From Rhynochetos jubatus (taxonomy: Eukaryota > Chordata > Aves > Eurypygiformes > Rhynochetidae): DNA of 64,000 nucleotides. The stretch covers positions 4,060,501-4,124,500 of the forward strand of contig CM050662.1 of NCBI GenBank assembly GCA_027574665.1, given 5' to 3'. Numbering within the stretch: the first letter of the stretch is position 1; the number at the start of each line of letters is the position of its first letter. Positions 1-13,588 of the stretch are shown here, piece after piece. The translations under genes and the position numbers were made by a program. The notes under the pieces were generated by a model that searched no databases, was not told the DNA's origin, and saw only the letters and a list, made by a program, of their open reading frames with translations.

Positions 1-1391
1 GCTGAATCCATCTTCTCAGCAGGTTGATTCAGAGAGCAAAAGCCATCAGATGGGAATAACACTGTCAGTTAATGGGTAGCATTTCTATTGGGTAGTGTCC
101 ATTCATCACATACTACAAATAAAGACCAAGTTGCAACAAGCCAGCTTACTCTAATTTCCTCCCTGTATTGTGCCAGTCACATCACTCACAAAATTGTGGA
201 CTACCAGTAGAGCCTACTGTGCTATCTGAGGAATGAATTATAGACACTGAACTTGCACAAAAGGCTCCTATAAACAGGTCTGCTCTGTTAAGTTTGCCCA
301 ATTAGGCCAATTCCACTTAAGGAAAGACTAAAAACCTACACAGTAGATCATCATGCCCATCTGAATACCTGGAGGGAGCAAATGGCAGGTACAGACAGCA
401 GCTTGGCGATTAAAGGGATGTTAATAGTGAAATCAGAACTTGATCGCTGCAGTTTGTGCTTAGCAGGAGCTGTGTCCAGTTCATGCTCTCATTTAAAAAA
501 TTTCGTATTTCAGGAAAAAAATGCTGAAGATGAGTTAAATGTCTCCAGCGCACCTTCCCTTCCAGAGCTCCTAGAAAGTCTCTTCCGAGAATCTTCAGAA
601 TGTCCAATACACACAGCTTACATGTACAAGACCTACTCCAGCTTTCCTACATTCTTCAGTGCATTTCACTGAGCAAGATACACCACGCAGAAATTCGCTT
701 TTATTCACACATCCAGCATAGGCAGAAACTAAAAGGAAGCATGCGTATCTTGTAAGAGGTACGCCGAAACAGAAACAAATGCCATAAAGCATACTTCTCG
801 GGTGGAACTCGGGTAGGAGAGGTCAGATATCCTTTTATAGCATAAGGCTGTTCTAGATGGGTTGCAAACAAGCCCCACCGTGCATTCACCTGAACCTCCT
901 TCCAAAGGGAACTCTAAACACAGGTAATCTCAAAGAAAAGCTTGAGACCCTACTTCTGGCAGGCACTAATGGCTTTGTTGCAGGGGACTCTTGACCTTCC
1001 TCAGTATCAGTTTCTAAACAACACATAGCACAGCTTTTTAAGACTTTAAGCTTTTTAAGACTCAACAACTAAGCAGCATACCACCCAAAACACAGGAGGA
1101 AACAGCACAGCAGCACTGCAACATTAGTTACTAACATGCATTTCTGCGATTCTAATTGAAATACTGTGTCTTATCAGGCGCTGAAGCAGCACAGTCTTTC
1201 TAGACTCATACCCAGGAACCGTTACACTAAAACTGAACAATGAAATCACTTGTACGTTTTTTCCGTCTCTAGTTTTGTAGTGTTTTTACTTATGGGATTT
1301 AAGCTTTGAAAGTTACTTAATTGAAATAATACATCAAAACAGGTAGCCATCCTTAGAAAAGGTTGTTTCTGTCCCCCTTTTTTTATCCTAC
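1..1391 (-). other. CTNNA1: CTNNA1 intron 2 (5' part)
   Basis: This stretch follows the donor site of exon 2 on the minus strand, so it is the beginning of intron 2. The donor reads ACAG|GTAGGA. I looked for the next expected alpha-catenin coding segment, which in the family continues with a Val-Thr-Thr-Leu-Val-Asn block, and did not find it here, so exon 3 lies beyond the left edge. No repeat, RNA gene or other exon was recognised. Confidence 0.8.
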
Positions 1392-1496
1392 CTGTGTAAC
1401 AAGAGGCTCAAGTAGTCTTTCAACCGCCAGTGTTCTTATCTCCAAGCTTTTGGGGTCCCATTTGAAGTTAACGTTGCCTGCAGTAACAGCAGTCAT
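1392..1496 (-). CDS. CTNNA1: Alpha-E-catenin, first coding exon (residues 1-35)
   Basis: Alpha-E-catenin is the adherens-junction adaptor that binds beta-catenin through its N-terminal region and couples cadherin complexes to F-actin. The exon spans 1392-1498 on the minus strand, with an acceptor at 1499-1500 (TTTCTTTATAG|AA) and a donor at 1390-1391 (ACAG|GTAGGA). The start codon is at 1494-1496, only two bases inside the exon, so nearly all 5' UTR must come from another exon. The 35 codons end at an exact codon boundary (phase 0), as in vertebrate CTNNA1. The peptide begins MTAVTAGNVNFKWDPKSLEI and ends with ERLLEPLVTQ. The WDPKSLEIRTL and LLEPLVTQ blocks identify the alpha-catenin family. 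The MTAV.AGN.NF start matches CTNNA1; CTNNA2 starts MTSATSP and CTNNA3 differs further. The only residues that differ from the human form as I remember it are Thr5 and Val9. The remaining roughly 870 residues are outside the window. Confidence 0.96.
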
Positions 1497-3367
1497 TTCT
1501 ATAAAGAAAAAAGCTACATGAGTACATTTTTATTATTAATGTTGTTAGAACATATTCTAAAGATTTATTTAAGTGGAGGCTATTAAACACACAACACGCC
1601 CATTTGGTGTAAGTTAAAGTTATACTGGCTCTGGAAATAGCAGATTTGGTTCAACTGGTCACAGTTCAAACAAAAATTGCTTGTTATGACAATATACAGA
1701 CATTACCTGTGTGTTTCAGTTAGAAAATAAAAATAAAAGCAAACAAAACCACACCAAAACCTATTCAAAAGCCACAATATTTTATCAGAGCAACTACAAG
1801 ATACACAATGTTTGGGCTGCTCACCAGTGGTCTCCAAGCAATGAAAAAAGGACCTAACAGGTATTGGAGGCACATTCCCCATGAAGCTGGGGGCTAAAGA
1901 AATAACCCTTCCCTGATTCCCGCTGCCCCCCTTCAGGGCCTGTTGGCCTGCGCTCCCAGACCAGCTCTGGGACAGACCACAGCCTTGGGGAGCAGAAGGG
2001 AATGCCTGGACTTCAACAGCACCAGAAAGCTGCCAGTTTTCTCAGCTCCACCATGAGTCACGCCCCCAGACGCTCTGTCAAACCAGGAGCCAGGTTCTAA
2101 AGCACTTCATTCAACCTGCCCGTTCATCCAACTCGCCTTTGGCAAGTACAAAGGTACAGTAGCAAATATAAGCCTTATAAAGGCAGAAAATCCAGTTGGT
2201 TCATTTTTAACAGCTTATATATCTACTACACTTCCTCCTAACATTTACATAGGAGGAGAAAGCAGATTTGCATGAAGAGATCTGTTAAAAGCTGTCACTG
2301 AGCCATTTCTTCCCGTTACAGTTTTATATCAACACCCCAATGGAACAGCAAAATAGGATTATGGGGAAAGTTTAGTGCAACTACTAAAACAGCTCTGCTT
2401 TTGAAACCAGTAATCTGAAAAAAAATTCAAATAATGAACTAGAACAGACGACTAGATTAACCCTGGGAGACTGTACAGCACAAAGGAATAACCAGAGCCA
2501 TTATTTCAGTGAAATAAATGAAGTTAAAGTATTTAGAGGTCCATAAAACCACTTCATACCACTTCAGACTTAATAGATTCCAGCCATTCCTGCTTTGGGT
2601 TGCTCTCGAAATTCAAGATTAGACTAAACCCACATTTGTAACTATTTGTTTTTTAAAAAAGCCAGGAAGAGAAATACATTTCAAAAGATCTCTTTCCAGC
2701 CCTTTTTCTAAGCACCTACTGTTGAAGTTGTTTTAAAGCTTATTAGCCAGTATTTTGAAATCTTGCTGTGGACAGGGCACTGTCTCCAGAGCATCCCAGC
2801 AGACAGACGCTCTGACAGCACCAGATGGCCCAGAGCTGCCAGACAAGCACAATGTCCCATTATTTTTACGGAGCAGGAGGCAAGGCACTAATTTTGGTAA
2901 CCAACAATGTTTACAACACATACCAACAACCAAGCATTTTATACCAACACTGACAGTTAAAACAAGCAGAAACAGCACAAACATGGCTGCTTGTTTCCCA
3001 CTGAAGACTAAAATCTCTCTGGCACTCATAACCTCAGCCTGAGAGGGCATAAAGAAGTCAGGGCTCAGCATCACCTGGCTTCAGTCAACAGCACCTTCAC
3101 ACCAGGCTGATCTTGAGATGTCACACAGGCCTTCTCACGCCATGGACACGACACAAGAGATTAAGTACTCACTACGCTACTGAACACCCTTCTTTGCCCT
3201 AAAACCTACACGCTGTCATGCACTGAAGTACAACTTTGCAAGGTGCAAAGCAGGAATATTCACCTAACCTGCATTCAGCTTTCCACTTATGCCCACACTC
3301 CAAGTGCCTACGCTGCTAGAGAGAAAAGAAACCTGAAAAGCTGAAAGAAAAAAAAAAAAAAGGTAAA

Positions 3368-4016
3368 CATAGAATGGTTTGGGTTGGAAGGGACCTTAAA
3401 GCTCACCTAGTTCCAACCCCTCTGCCATGGGCAGGGACACCCTCCACTAGACCAGGTTGCTCCAAGCCTCATCTAGCCTGGCCCTGAAGACAGCCAGGGA
3501 TGGGGCATCCACAGCTTCTCTGGGCAACCTGTCCCTGTGCCTCCCCACCCCCTCCGGAAAGAATTTTTTCCTGACACCTAATCTAAATCTCTCCTCTCCC
3601 AGTTTAAAACCCATTGCCCCTTGTCCTGTCACTACAACCCCTTGTAAAAAGTCCCCCCCAGCTTTCTTGTAGCCCATGTGGATACTGGAAAGTGCTATAA
3701 AGGTCTCCCCGGAGCCTTTTCTTCTCCAGGCTGAACAAGCCCAACTCTTCCAGCCTGTCCCCATAGCAGAGGTGCTCCAGCCCTCTGAGCATCTTCATGG
3801 CCCACTCCCAATTTGCTCCAACCAGTCGATATCCTTCTTATGCTGGGGGCTCCAGAGCTGGATGCAGAACTGCAGATGGGGTCTCACCAGGGCAGAGTAG
3901 AGGGGGAGAATCACCTCCTGTGACCTGCTGGCCACGCTGCTCTGGATACAGCCCAAGACACAGTTGGCTTTCTGGGCTGCCAGCGCACACTTACAGGTCA
4001 TGTTGAGCTTCTGAAT
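3368..4016 (-). mobile_element. CR1 LINE, 5'-truncated copy
   Basis: The left end carries the avian CR1 3' tail in reverse complement (CATAGAATGGTTTGGGTTGG, then the AAGGGACCTT block). It continues rightward through CR1 sequence for about 650 bp. Minus-strand frames give decayed fragments of the reverse-transcriptase C-terminus, including ILPLYSALVRPHLQF, LWSPQHKKDIDWLEQ, and LFSLEKKRLRGDL followed by the VRKKFFPEG region. Frameshifts separate these blocks, so the copy is dead. Similarity fades near 4010-4020, the usual 5' truncation of CR1. The element lies in intron 1 in the same orientation as CTNNA1. A poly-A stretch at 3347-3361 lies just outside its 3' tail. Confidence 0.95.
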
Positions 4017-7000
4017 AGAAACAGAGACTGCTAGCATACATACAGCGTTTTTGATGGTTTCAAATCAAACAGCTTGAAGATGCAGGTGGAGGGTCCCAGC
4101 TCCTGCAGCAGAAGGCATGCCAGGCTGCAGTTCCAGAGACCCCCAGGGAGCTCACTGTGGCAGGGTGGAAGATGGCCACCTCTTCTTACTCGCCCTACCT
4201 CTGACACATCCCTAAGCCCTGTGAACTCACTAATGATCTTTCTCTCCCAGTCACCTCCTTTTTCTTTTGCTGGTTCAGCTTTAAACTGGCCTGTACCACA
4301 GCCCAGACAGTGGCACAGGGCAAGCTGCGATATGCTCTTTACTCCCTGGTAACATCCTACCCTCAACAAGGAATTTCACCTTTTTATTCCCTTCTGATTA
4401 GCTCAATGCAAATGCTTCCTACATAAGATATCAAGAAAAATACACTGAAAGCCTTCATGGTTTCTGAGAAACATACCCAGGGCTCTGGAAAGCCCATTAG
4501 GTTACCAGGTGAAAGCTGCTTCTATATATGCAGTGTTGTTATACCTCTCGCAGAAACAAAGCACAGGACCAGGTAACTGCGACAAGATACATTAATTGTA
4601 TTAGTAGGATAATGAAGGCAATTCATCTGCAAACATGTTAGTATGATAGCTCATGAACTGGCCAAAAGCAACGGTCTATAAAACCACTTAGTATGAACTG
4701 TACTGAAATTTATCTAAAAAGCAAAGGTTGACATCAAGTACAATGCTTGGTAGCAACGCCTTGGATGACGTTTGTACTTTGAAGTAAATACGTTTATTAA
4801 TTAAATACTTAAAACAAATGCAGTAACAGGCTACGGCTTACAAATGCAAGTGTGAATGGGGTGGGTTTAGGGGATAAAAGGACAACTGCCAGGGCCAGGT
4901 TAGATCAGAGCTCCACTCCCAACAACGCTCAATCTCTGGAACCCATCTTGTCCCTGTGACAGCTCAAGCTCTTGCCTCATTGAATTCAAACATGGTAACA
5001 GGTAGCAAACCAAGTCAGAAGGTATCATAGCAGGGCACTTAACTGCTGGCTCTCAGAGAGCACAATGCCTGCAATAACTGCAACATCTCATAACAAAAGA
5101 GGACATCCTCTGGAGGACAGACCCAACCGCAGGCCAGTGTAGTGCTGGTTTCAGAGAGCTGGGATGACTCAGTTGATATGGAAACAGGTTCTCCACACCA
5201 CAGACCTACCATGCACAAGACATGCATCAGCACGTGCACTCACAGCAGGAATTTCAAGGACAAAGCAGCACAGACCACACAGCGGAAGAGAGCAAGCGAC
5301 GCTGAATCTGAAGTGCTGGAATATATAGAAAGACACCACCACACAGGGAGCCGCGGTTGCCCAGCCTGTGGTTTCGTAAGCTGCAGGAAAGCTGCTTAAA
5401 AACCAACGTTCATCCTCCCACTACCCTCTAGGAACTCATTCCCATCTTCACATCACACCCCCTCCATACTGGCACAGCTTTCCCCACGGCTGAGCGATTA
5501 ACCAGATGGGGAAGACTGATTTGGCTGGGGGGAAAGAAATTCATTTTTGCAGGGTGGGCCGAGATCCCCATCTGCTTCACCATGCCACCAAACATACCAC
5601 TGCAAGCAGAGCCAGCAACGGCAAGAGGTGATGGCTACGTCAGCTGGCACCATTGGCAAAGCCCTTCAAGGGGAAACAGGGCAAAGCTGGGTTGAACCAG
5701 CAGGAACGCCCTCCCAGCACATCCAATGCTCAGACACACAAATCCCAACCCTGAACAGTGCTCACAGCCCAGCACAATAACTGTAAACCCGTCAGGTCAT
5801 TACGATGGTGCTCATAATTGTCGTAGATGGTGGGAGAGCAACACAAGTGTATCTTACTGGGGCTTAGTGCACTTGCAAGGACATGAGGGTGGGAAAAGGA
5901 AAGGAGTTTAAAGAAGGCACTTCCAGATTTCCCTGTTGCCTCCAGAAACTTCACAATTTCCAGCCAATAAGCAGCTCTGCAAGCAGAGCCATCGCAGCAC
6001 AACCTGCACCTTGTTTTATACAAAGAATCAAGATCTCAGTGACGGCTAAAGCTTAAGAAGTTTCACTTACATTGCTACAAGCAAACGCTGCCACAGTCCT
6101 ACCACTCCTTTCCCTGCCACAAACCTGCTGAGCGGGCACCCCCACTGCCGCACACCTGGTGCAGTGAGCCACTGCAGGGAGCCAAAGTGGGCACACAGCG
6201 AGGCAGCAGAGGGATGTATTGAACTGCTGGGGCTGCATTTACATCCCACGCAGGCTGAAGGTAATCTGCATACAGTGCTCTTTCCAAAAGCCACAACCAA
6301 GGGTTGCCATGTTTTCAGAAACTGGTAATACAAGGGTTTAAGAATAACTTCAGATACCTGCTTCCAAATACTGGCAGGCAAATAATTTCTAGACATTGGC
6401 AAGCACAGGAATGTAGCTCTGCGGCTTCTTTGCAGAAGTGTCCTGAAGGCACCCAAGGCTTTGCAGAAAGCCCATGAAGGAGCGCTATTTCAACAGCAAG
6501 TGCTGCACACCAACAGAATCACGGAAAGGCCTAGTGCTCATGGTCCTGTTTTTCCAGGCTGCACTCCCACATGCACCCGAAGGCAGGGCTGGCTGTATCT
6601 CAGCACTACTGAGCTAGTATGTGCAACCTGCTCTGTACCAGGAGATCCTGCAGCCTCATTTCTGGACCAGAGCAAATCTCTTGGTTAGAGTGGAGGACCT
6701 CACTACCCACCTCCTCTGCTGCAGCTTAAGGCCCACCACCTTGCATCACCTGTAGTGTCTTATATGTCCTCTTCTATTAGTCAACTGTCCGGAGACACTA
6801 CTTTCTGAAAGCTTCTAAACACATTCACCATCCTCTTTTGTCTTAGGGAAGACAGTATACAGTAGTCTCCTCAGCACCGTGGGGGCTAACCTGGGCCAAG
6901 CACAATAGACCACACGCTGAATTCAAGCATGCCATTAAAAAAACAAACCTGGCATGAGTACGGTACAAGAACATTTTACACCTGGGAGGACATACTCCAT

Positions 7001-10000
7001 TTTAATGCCCTTTCTGCTACCCACTGAGTTCTTCCCCATTTCGTGCAGCTGTTTGTGCCCAGGCACAGCAATATGGATTTGATGGCATTATTTTTGCAGC
7101 TTATTTCTTTAAGTAGTGACAGTCATTTTGAATCATAATCCTGCCCTCTACCATGCTTGCAGACTGGCTTTGGATAGTCTGTGCAATGTAATGAGAATAG
7201 CCCTTACTCCCTCACCCAAGTCATGAGTATGGAACACGGTGGAATTCACACCACAGTGACCTTCATCTTCCAGCCAGAAAGCAAACCAGGTTCCCCGTTC
7301 CCAAAGGGATTATTTCGGTTTTGTTACCTACATACCTACCCCATCTGGTAACAGCAGAGATCCTTTACCTTGGCTGAAGGTAAAGGACAAGACAGAGCAG
7401 ATAAGGATCTGTGGGAATTGGGTATCTAACATACGCCGTTAACACAAATCTTATGGACATTTCTGGTTTGAAAAGGTTATGGCATGCTTCATATTAAACC
7501 CAGCTCACAAGCAGGGGTCTCATCATGCCCCACTGACAATTCACAACTGCTTTCCATATAACTAGAGTAACCAGGAAAAAAAAAGGTTTCATTCTTTCCT
7601 CATTCCCTTCACAGTCTCGGAATGAATGTCTGTCCCATTCCACAAAGAAAAACTACGCAGAGGCTGAATGGCTGCTAGTCAAGGATGTTTGGGATATGTG
7701 ATGCTTTTCAAGGAGGATTTAGGTAGGTTTGATTTAAGCTGGTTTTATTTAATGCCAAGTATACACAACTAAAACCAGATAGTCATCCTCTTCTAACACA
7801 GCCTTCAAGTTTTATCCGCTCAGCTACCAAACAGTCTCTCCACCATAAATGCCATAAAGGTACCACCTCCTCAGAAATCCTTCCTATTAGAATTGTCACA
7901 GTCTGAAACACAAACACAAGCTCAGATGTTGCATTGACTATAATCTTTGATTATCAAAGTATTTCTGTCATTTAAGTGTATTCAACAGTGCTACACATTT
8001 TTCCCCACAGACTGTAATAGCCAGCCCAGTAAAAAGAAGAAACTCCGGTTCGGTAAGCCTGTTCCTCACCAGTACCATACCAGTCCAGATCTCATCATCT
8101 GTTTTTATGATTCTTTCTCTGTTACTCTTGTGGAGAAGGCCTACAGAGAGGCATCTGGAAACACTTGTCAGAAGGCCTTGCACAGCCAGTAACAAACACT
8201 TCTCTACTTCTCCATTTGTTTAGCAAATCTTTAGACCTTGCTACTGAGTTAAGACATGCAACCTGATCTGGTATCCCTACACAAGTCTATGACATTTACA
8301 ACCTGGTTTTCTCTTCTACATGGGTGTTCTCTTGCCTGCTGCCCACAGCATGCCATAAAGAGCCCATTGCCTTTCCCCTCTGGAATCACAGCCCACCCTA
8401 CACCTTGCGCTGTCACATGCAAGCAGGCATGGAGCATATCACCAGGTGAAGATGCAACACGCTTGCCAGCACAGTATGTGCTATCTCCTAACAGCTTCCC
8501 AACTGCTATAACACCATGCATTCCAAGTAACTTATTTTCACTCCAAAAATCAGGAATGCACTCTAACAACAAGTTTTTACACCTTCATTTTGGTCCAGCT
8601 ATCTTCAAGAGGATGAAAGGCACCCTCTGCACAAGCAGCTTCATTGTGGTGTTCCTGAGACCACAGCACAACTACAAAAAAACATTTTTGGAGACACAAG
8701 TGCTAACAGCAGGCTCTTGCCTTCAGTTACATAAGCGTTAGGCTCTGATCATTGTGGTTTTGCCAGGATTGCTCAAAGGAGCTAGAAAGGAGGTGCACGG
8801 CAAGCCAGTTCACAGCAAGTACAGGCAATTATTGGCTTATTTGTGTCACACCAAGGCTTCCATTTGCAGATAACATCCTAAAAGAATGCAAGAACCAAAC
8901 TCATGCTTACATCCATTTAACTGTCCACATGGATATCCCAGTATGTCCCATTAAGCATCCAATTTGTTTCCACACAGTTGTCAGTTTCCAAAACTCAAGC
9001 AGGATACTACATAAGTAGAACTTCCAACTACATGAAGACAAAGGATGCTTTTTCTAAATGTGTTTTCTTCAAAGCACATGCTTTTACTAAGAAAAAGTCA
9101 AGAGCAGTGAGCTACTACTATTAATAATAAATACATCCATTCAGCCTTCACAATACTGTTAGCGCATTTTATGCTGAAGACCTGCAATACTAACACCATG
9201 AAAGATAACTTCCCAAGTCAGAAAAATCTAGTGATTACTTCTTCTAACTGCTGTATTTTAGTGGTGCACTCTTTGGGTCAGGACTGTGACACCCTGGCCA
9301 TGCACTAGGGCAACACACTTGCATTTGAAGCAAAAAACAACTTTCAACTAACTTCATCTCTGCATTAATAAACTCAAACTCCCAAACCCAGGCCTCTCCC
9401 AGCCACATTTCTCACGTTTAAGCCTAGACAGATAGCACTTTCAAACAAAACAAGGGGACTCGGCCTGGTGAGAGGGATAGTAGAGCTCAGGTGCAACTTG
9501 TACGTCTGCTGGACCACTTTGATTCAACTACTGAGAGACCTTCCAACCTCAGAGTGTCTCTTTCCACCCTAGAGGCAGAAAAATGTGTAAAGCTTCCCTA
9601 AAATCATTAAGAAAGACTGGAAGAACAGCTTACTGCCACTCTCAGAACCATGGCATGCATTTCAGACCCTAGGGATACAGAGACAGTGAAGGTACAGTAA
9701 CTAGGCTGTGGCTAAAGAACCCCAAACTACGCTAGCACGGGTCCCAATTATCAACCTTAAGTTTGCAATGAATGCAAGAAAGGGCAACTTTTTAACAAAT
9801 TAATTTTTGCCACAAGTATTCCTCAAATAAGAAAGTTTGCTATAAATTAGCCTACTTTATCAGTTGGCTCAAGAATTTGCCAGTGCTGCAAAATTAATTC
9901 TTGCTTAGCCCGCAAAACAACACTGATGGCTGGCAATAAAAGGAAAAGAAAACCTGGGTATTTTTGTTCTGATCTTCAGCGCTCAATCGGCAATAAAAAA

Positions 10001-10410
10001 TGCCATTTAAGCTATAGAGTCAGAAATAACCAGAATCTGACCCCACTCAAACCACATTTTCATTCCTAAAGTGATATGTTGTTATGCAGTACCATTCAGT
10101 GCTTTCAGCTGGCCACATCTTCTAAATCTAGACCTTCATTAACAATTTTAAACCAGTCAGAAGTATATAAATACTGGGGTGGTTTGAGCTGACATGCATG
10201 TTTTGGAAAACATGAGACTTCTATAATTAGAGGTTTGATAAGAGACAATTTGCTTAAACATGGAGGAAATGAACACTCATGTATTAAGAGAGACTAAATA
10301 CCATATTTTCCCTCCATCGCATGCCCAGCATAGTAGTAACTAGAGACTACATAACAAAAATTCATAGTTACAAGAGCGAAAAGTTTTTCATAGTCTTCTC
10401 CATTTGCAAG

Positions 10411-10634
10411 TCATAGAATCTTTTATGTTGGAAAAGACCTTTAAGATCACCAGGTCCAGCCGTTAACCCAGCACTGCCAAGGCCACCACTGAACCATGGC
10501 CCTGAGCACCTCGTTCACATGGCTCTTAAACCCCTCCAGGGATGGTGACTCCGCCACCTCCCTGGGCAGCCCGTTCCAATGCCCGATAGTGCTTTCAGTA
10601 AAGAAGTTTTCCCTAATATCCAATCTAAACCTTC
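10411..10634 (-). mobile_element. CR1 LINE, short 3' fragment
   Basis: The sequence opens with TCATAGAATC and a TTGGAAAAGACC block, the reverse complement of a CR1 3' end, and continues for about 220 bp. The minus-strand frame retains the RLDIRENFFTES..GHWNGLPREVAESPSLEGFK block typical of the CR1 reverse-transcriptase end, the same region as the longer copy at 3.4-4.0 kb. Its tail wording (AAGATCACCAGGTCCAGCC) differs from that copy, suggesting a different CR1 subfamily. It is a 5'-truncated, inactive insertion in intron 1, in gene orientation. Confidence 0.92.
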
Positions 10635-13570
10635 CCAACGCTACAGAGCAGCACTGAGTGCAAATGCTACTAGAAGAGCAGTGCCCACTGACACAAAGGA
10701 GAACAAGTCTAACAATTCTTCCAAGTAAAATGTTTTCTAAAGCTTCCAGAAGCAGTGATTTAGAACTCCTTTTTCAGTCCTTCTCTTAGATAAGGCTGAG
10801 AGTGTTCCTGAATCAAAAAATTACAAAGCAATTATTTAAAAAAAAAAAGAAATAAAATTCACAAGTGGTAAGGTAAGATTTTCACTTTATGCTCACAGCA
10901 AACTTCAACATCTCTCAGCTATAAACAATGACTTAGTTTCACAGGAAGAATTGCACCATCACTGCACGCCCCCAGACAACTCTCAACTTGCAGCTCCACC
11001 AACACATGTTGTGAGTTAAGGGAAAAAAACCCACCACAAAAACAAACCCCAGAAAGAAGAGTGAACATGAACTTAATGCACAAGAGTTGTTGGGATGAGT
11101 TAAGCCTCTTCTAAACGACTGCAATTATCTGGAAGAATAAGTAAGGTAGGATGCTCAAAGGAACCATCTCCTCTCCCTGCAACTGTCAACAAGGCTGCAG
11201 ACATTGAGAACAGAGAGCACTGGCCAGTGAGAACTTTGCAGCTTCTCCAAAAGAGCAAAGCCAATAATAAACAGGCACTGGTGCCATTACTTTTTGGATG
11301 CTTAGAGTTACCTGCAAAGCCATAACCACCTTCTGTCAAGTACAAACTCGCTCAGGGTGCACAGTGGTGCATGAGAATCTGAGCTAACACTGATCCGCCT
11401 GGGCAGGAATCCTTTCCAGTCACTGCCCTGGCATAAGCATGACCAATTACAGAAACTTTTGTTTAAAAAAACATCACCAACCCACCCACATTTCATAAAA
11501 GCAACAGGAAGGAACCAGAAGGTTTGAGTGGAAGGAGTCACCGCTTGGCTGGTCCTGCTGAGGGGGGTGGATTTTTAGCTACTAACACCACCATTTACTG
11601 AGTGGAAACCAACTTATATCTAATTAAACACACATTTTCTCTCTCCACCCTCACCACCAGGAACAGGAAACAAGACAAAGCTACAGAACAAAAAACAGAT
11701 GAGCTAAGAAATCCTATTCAATTGGCCTCGCACCAGTGCTTTTCTGCCAGTTCTGCTGAATGCTGTGTCCTTCACCGATAACCACTGACTAACCCTAGGC
11801 CCGTGACAACTGTCTGTCCAACACAGTCAAATTGTCTTAAACAGTTCCTGCACACTAAGTTAAACAGCTTAAAACACCTGACCCCAGAGTACTGTACAGA
11901 CCAGAAAGCAACTTCTTTCCCTTGAGGTTATAAGCTTTTAAAGCCGCACAACTCACGTGTATTATTCTGGTTTGCTACAAATAACCATTCTAGCTTTTTT
12001 TTCCTTTGCTACTGTTTATTGTATCCATGTCACTAGTTTTTCTCCCTAACCCCAGCCAGGAGAGGGAGGAAAAGCACACCTACATAATCATATTGTACTT
12101 CTCACTGTACCACTACAAACTAAGAGTATTGTGACCGAGAACTCCACCGGCAGCGCCCTGGAGTAACAAAGGATGTGCTGGCTTTCCTGAAAGCCTTCCC
12201 CACATCTCTGCTTTCAGGATGCACTGTTTAATGTTAGTTAGGAAACATGTTTCCAGATGTCATGGCAGTGGTTTGTAATTAAAACACATCTCCCAAAAAG
12301 TGGCATAAGTACAAAGCCAGACTTTGTACAGTAATTTAAACCACTCCGGAGCTTTTCATGCAACCAAACTGGATCCTTGCTTTTTATCTCTCAAAAAACA
12401 TCATGACTTTCATTTTACTTGTACCTTGTATGAAGCCTTTCAACTCTCAAGCAGGTTTCCAAATTCAAAAGAAATCGCTTAGCCTATTGACCACACAGAA
12501 GGGAGAGACGGCCTGCACCTACAGACAGCCCGCTGGCACCAGGCGCTGAGCAGTGCTCCTGCCAGGACAGCTGCTGGACAAATCTGCGCAACAGAAGTCA
12601 GCACAGGCTCGAACTCCAGGCTCAGGCAGCTCCTGCACTGCAGGAGCTTGGCACAGCACCTTAGGGAAGCAATGCTACTCGGCTGCCTTCCTCTCCTTTA
12701 CTGCCTGCCTGTTGCTTTCCCTTTTAGGGATGCCTTTACACACTGCCACTACCCAAGGAAGAGGTGGAGTGGGAACCCAGGGAAAGACAAATGATTGTGG
12801 GGGTCAATAAAAAGAAAGGTGGAAAGGGTCAAAAGTTGTGATCAAGGCACCAGAGAGAAACACCAGGCACTGCCCAAGAGCGTCCATCACTCCTCAAAGG
12901 CATCAAAGAAGCCAGAGGCTATGGCTCAACAGTGTGACAAGCAGTGGGAATGGAAACAACCCCTGGAGACCATGTCTTCTTCCCTTCTTGTGGTGGTATT
13001 ATCAGCCAGCTTGGCCAAGGCCAGGCAAAGGGCTTGTGATTTAGCGCCACAGACAAGGGCTAGCCTAATAGAAACTTGATGGGAGCAGAACCTCTCAGCT
13101 ACAGTAATCAGATAGCACCAAGTCCCCTGTGCATGACTTCACTGTTCAACTTCTCATCTTTTAAATGATTAAAGTTTTAACATGTTTAGACTCTGAAACA
13201 CCAGACATCAAGTACCAGTTGAAACGAACGTTAGGGTAAACCGTAGGTGAGGTTTACAGGAGACTTGTTAATTGCACACATGTCCACGGTCCATCATGAA
13301 CTACCCAAGATCCTGCGCAACTCTTCAACAGCGAGCAAGGAGACTCACTAGGTCTTTAAGTCATGGTAAAGGAAATTAGTTTTACAAGTATACATTACAA
13401 GGACATACTTGCAAGAAAGCGGGTAAAGAACAGGTAGCTTGTACATCTTGATTAGTTACGTTTACACAGAGGAACACTCACACGCACCTTCACGCTTCTC
13501 AGCATACCACCAGTCCTGTCCTCTGCTATTCAACTATGCTGCTTCTCAATTTGTTATTCTTGACAATTGG

Positions 13571-13588
13571 AAAAAAAAAAAAAAAAAA
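13571..13588 (+). repeat. Poly-A tract
   Basis: A run of 18 A residues lies in CTNNA1 intron 1, followed by an A-rich CAACCAAAACCC stretch. I see no retroposed sequence immediately upstream that it would terminate, so it is listed as a simple homopolymer. Confidence 0.9.

Noticed and set aside
1-1391. Search for CTNNA1 exon 3 to the left of exon 2
   Set aside because: No minus-strand frame contains the expected continuation of the alpha-catenin N-terminus; the exon must be outside the window.
9500-9570. Possible sense-orientation CR1 3' end (a CTTCCAACCTCAGAGTG word after a CTGGACCA stretch)
   Set aside because: Only one CR1-like word matches; no ATTCTATG-type tail follows and the upstream sequence does not align.
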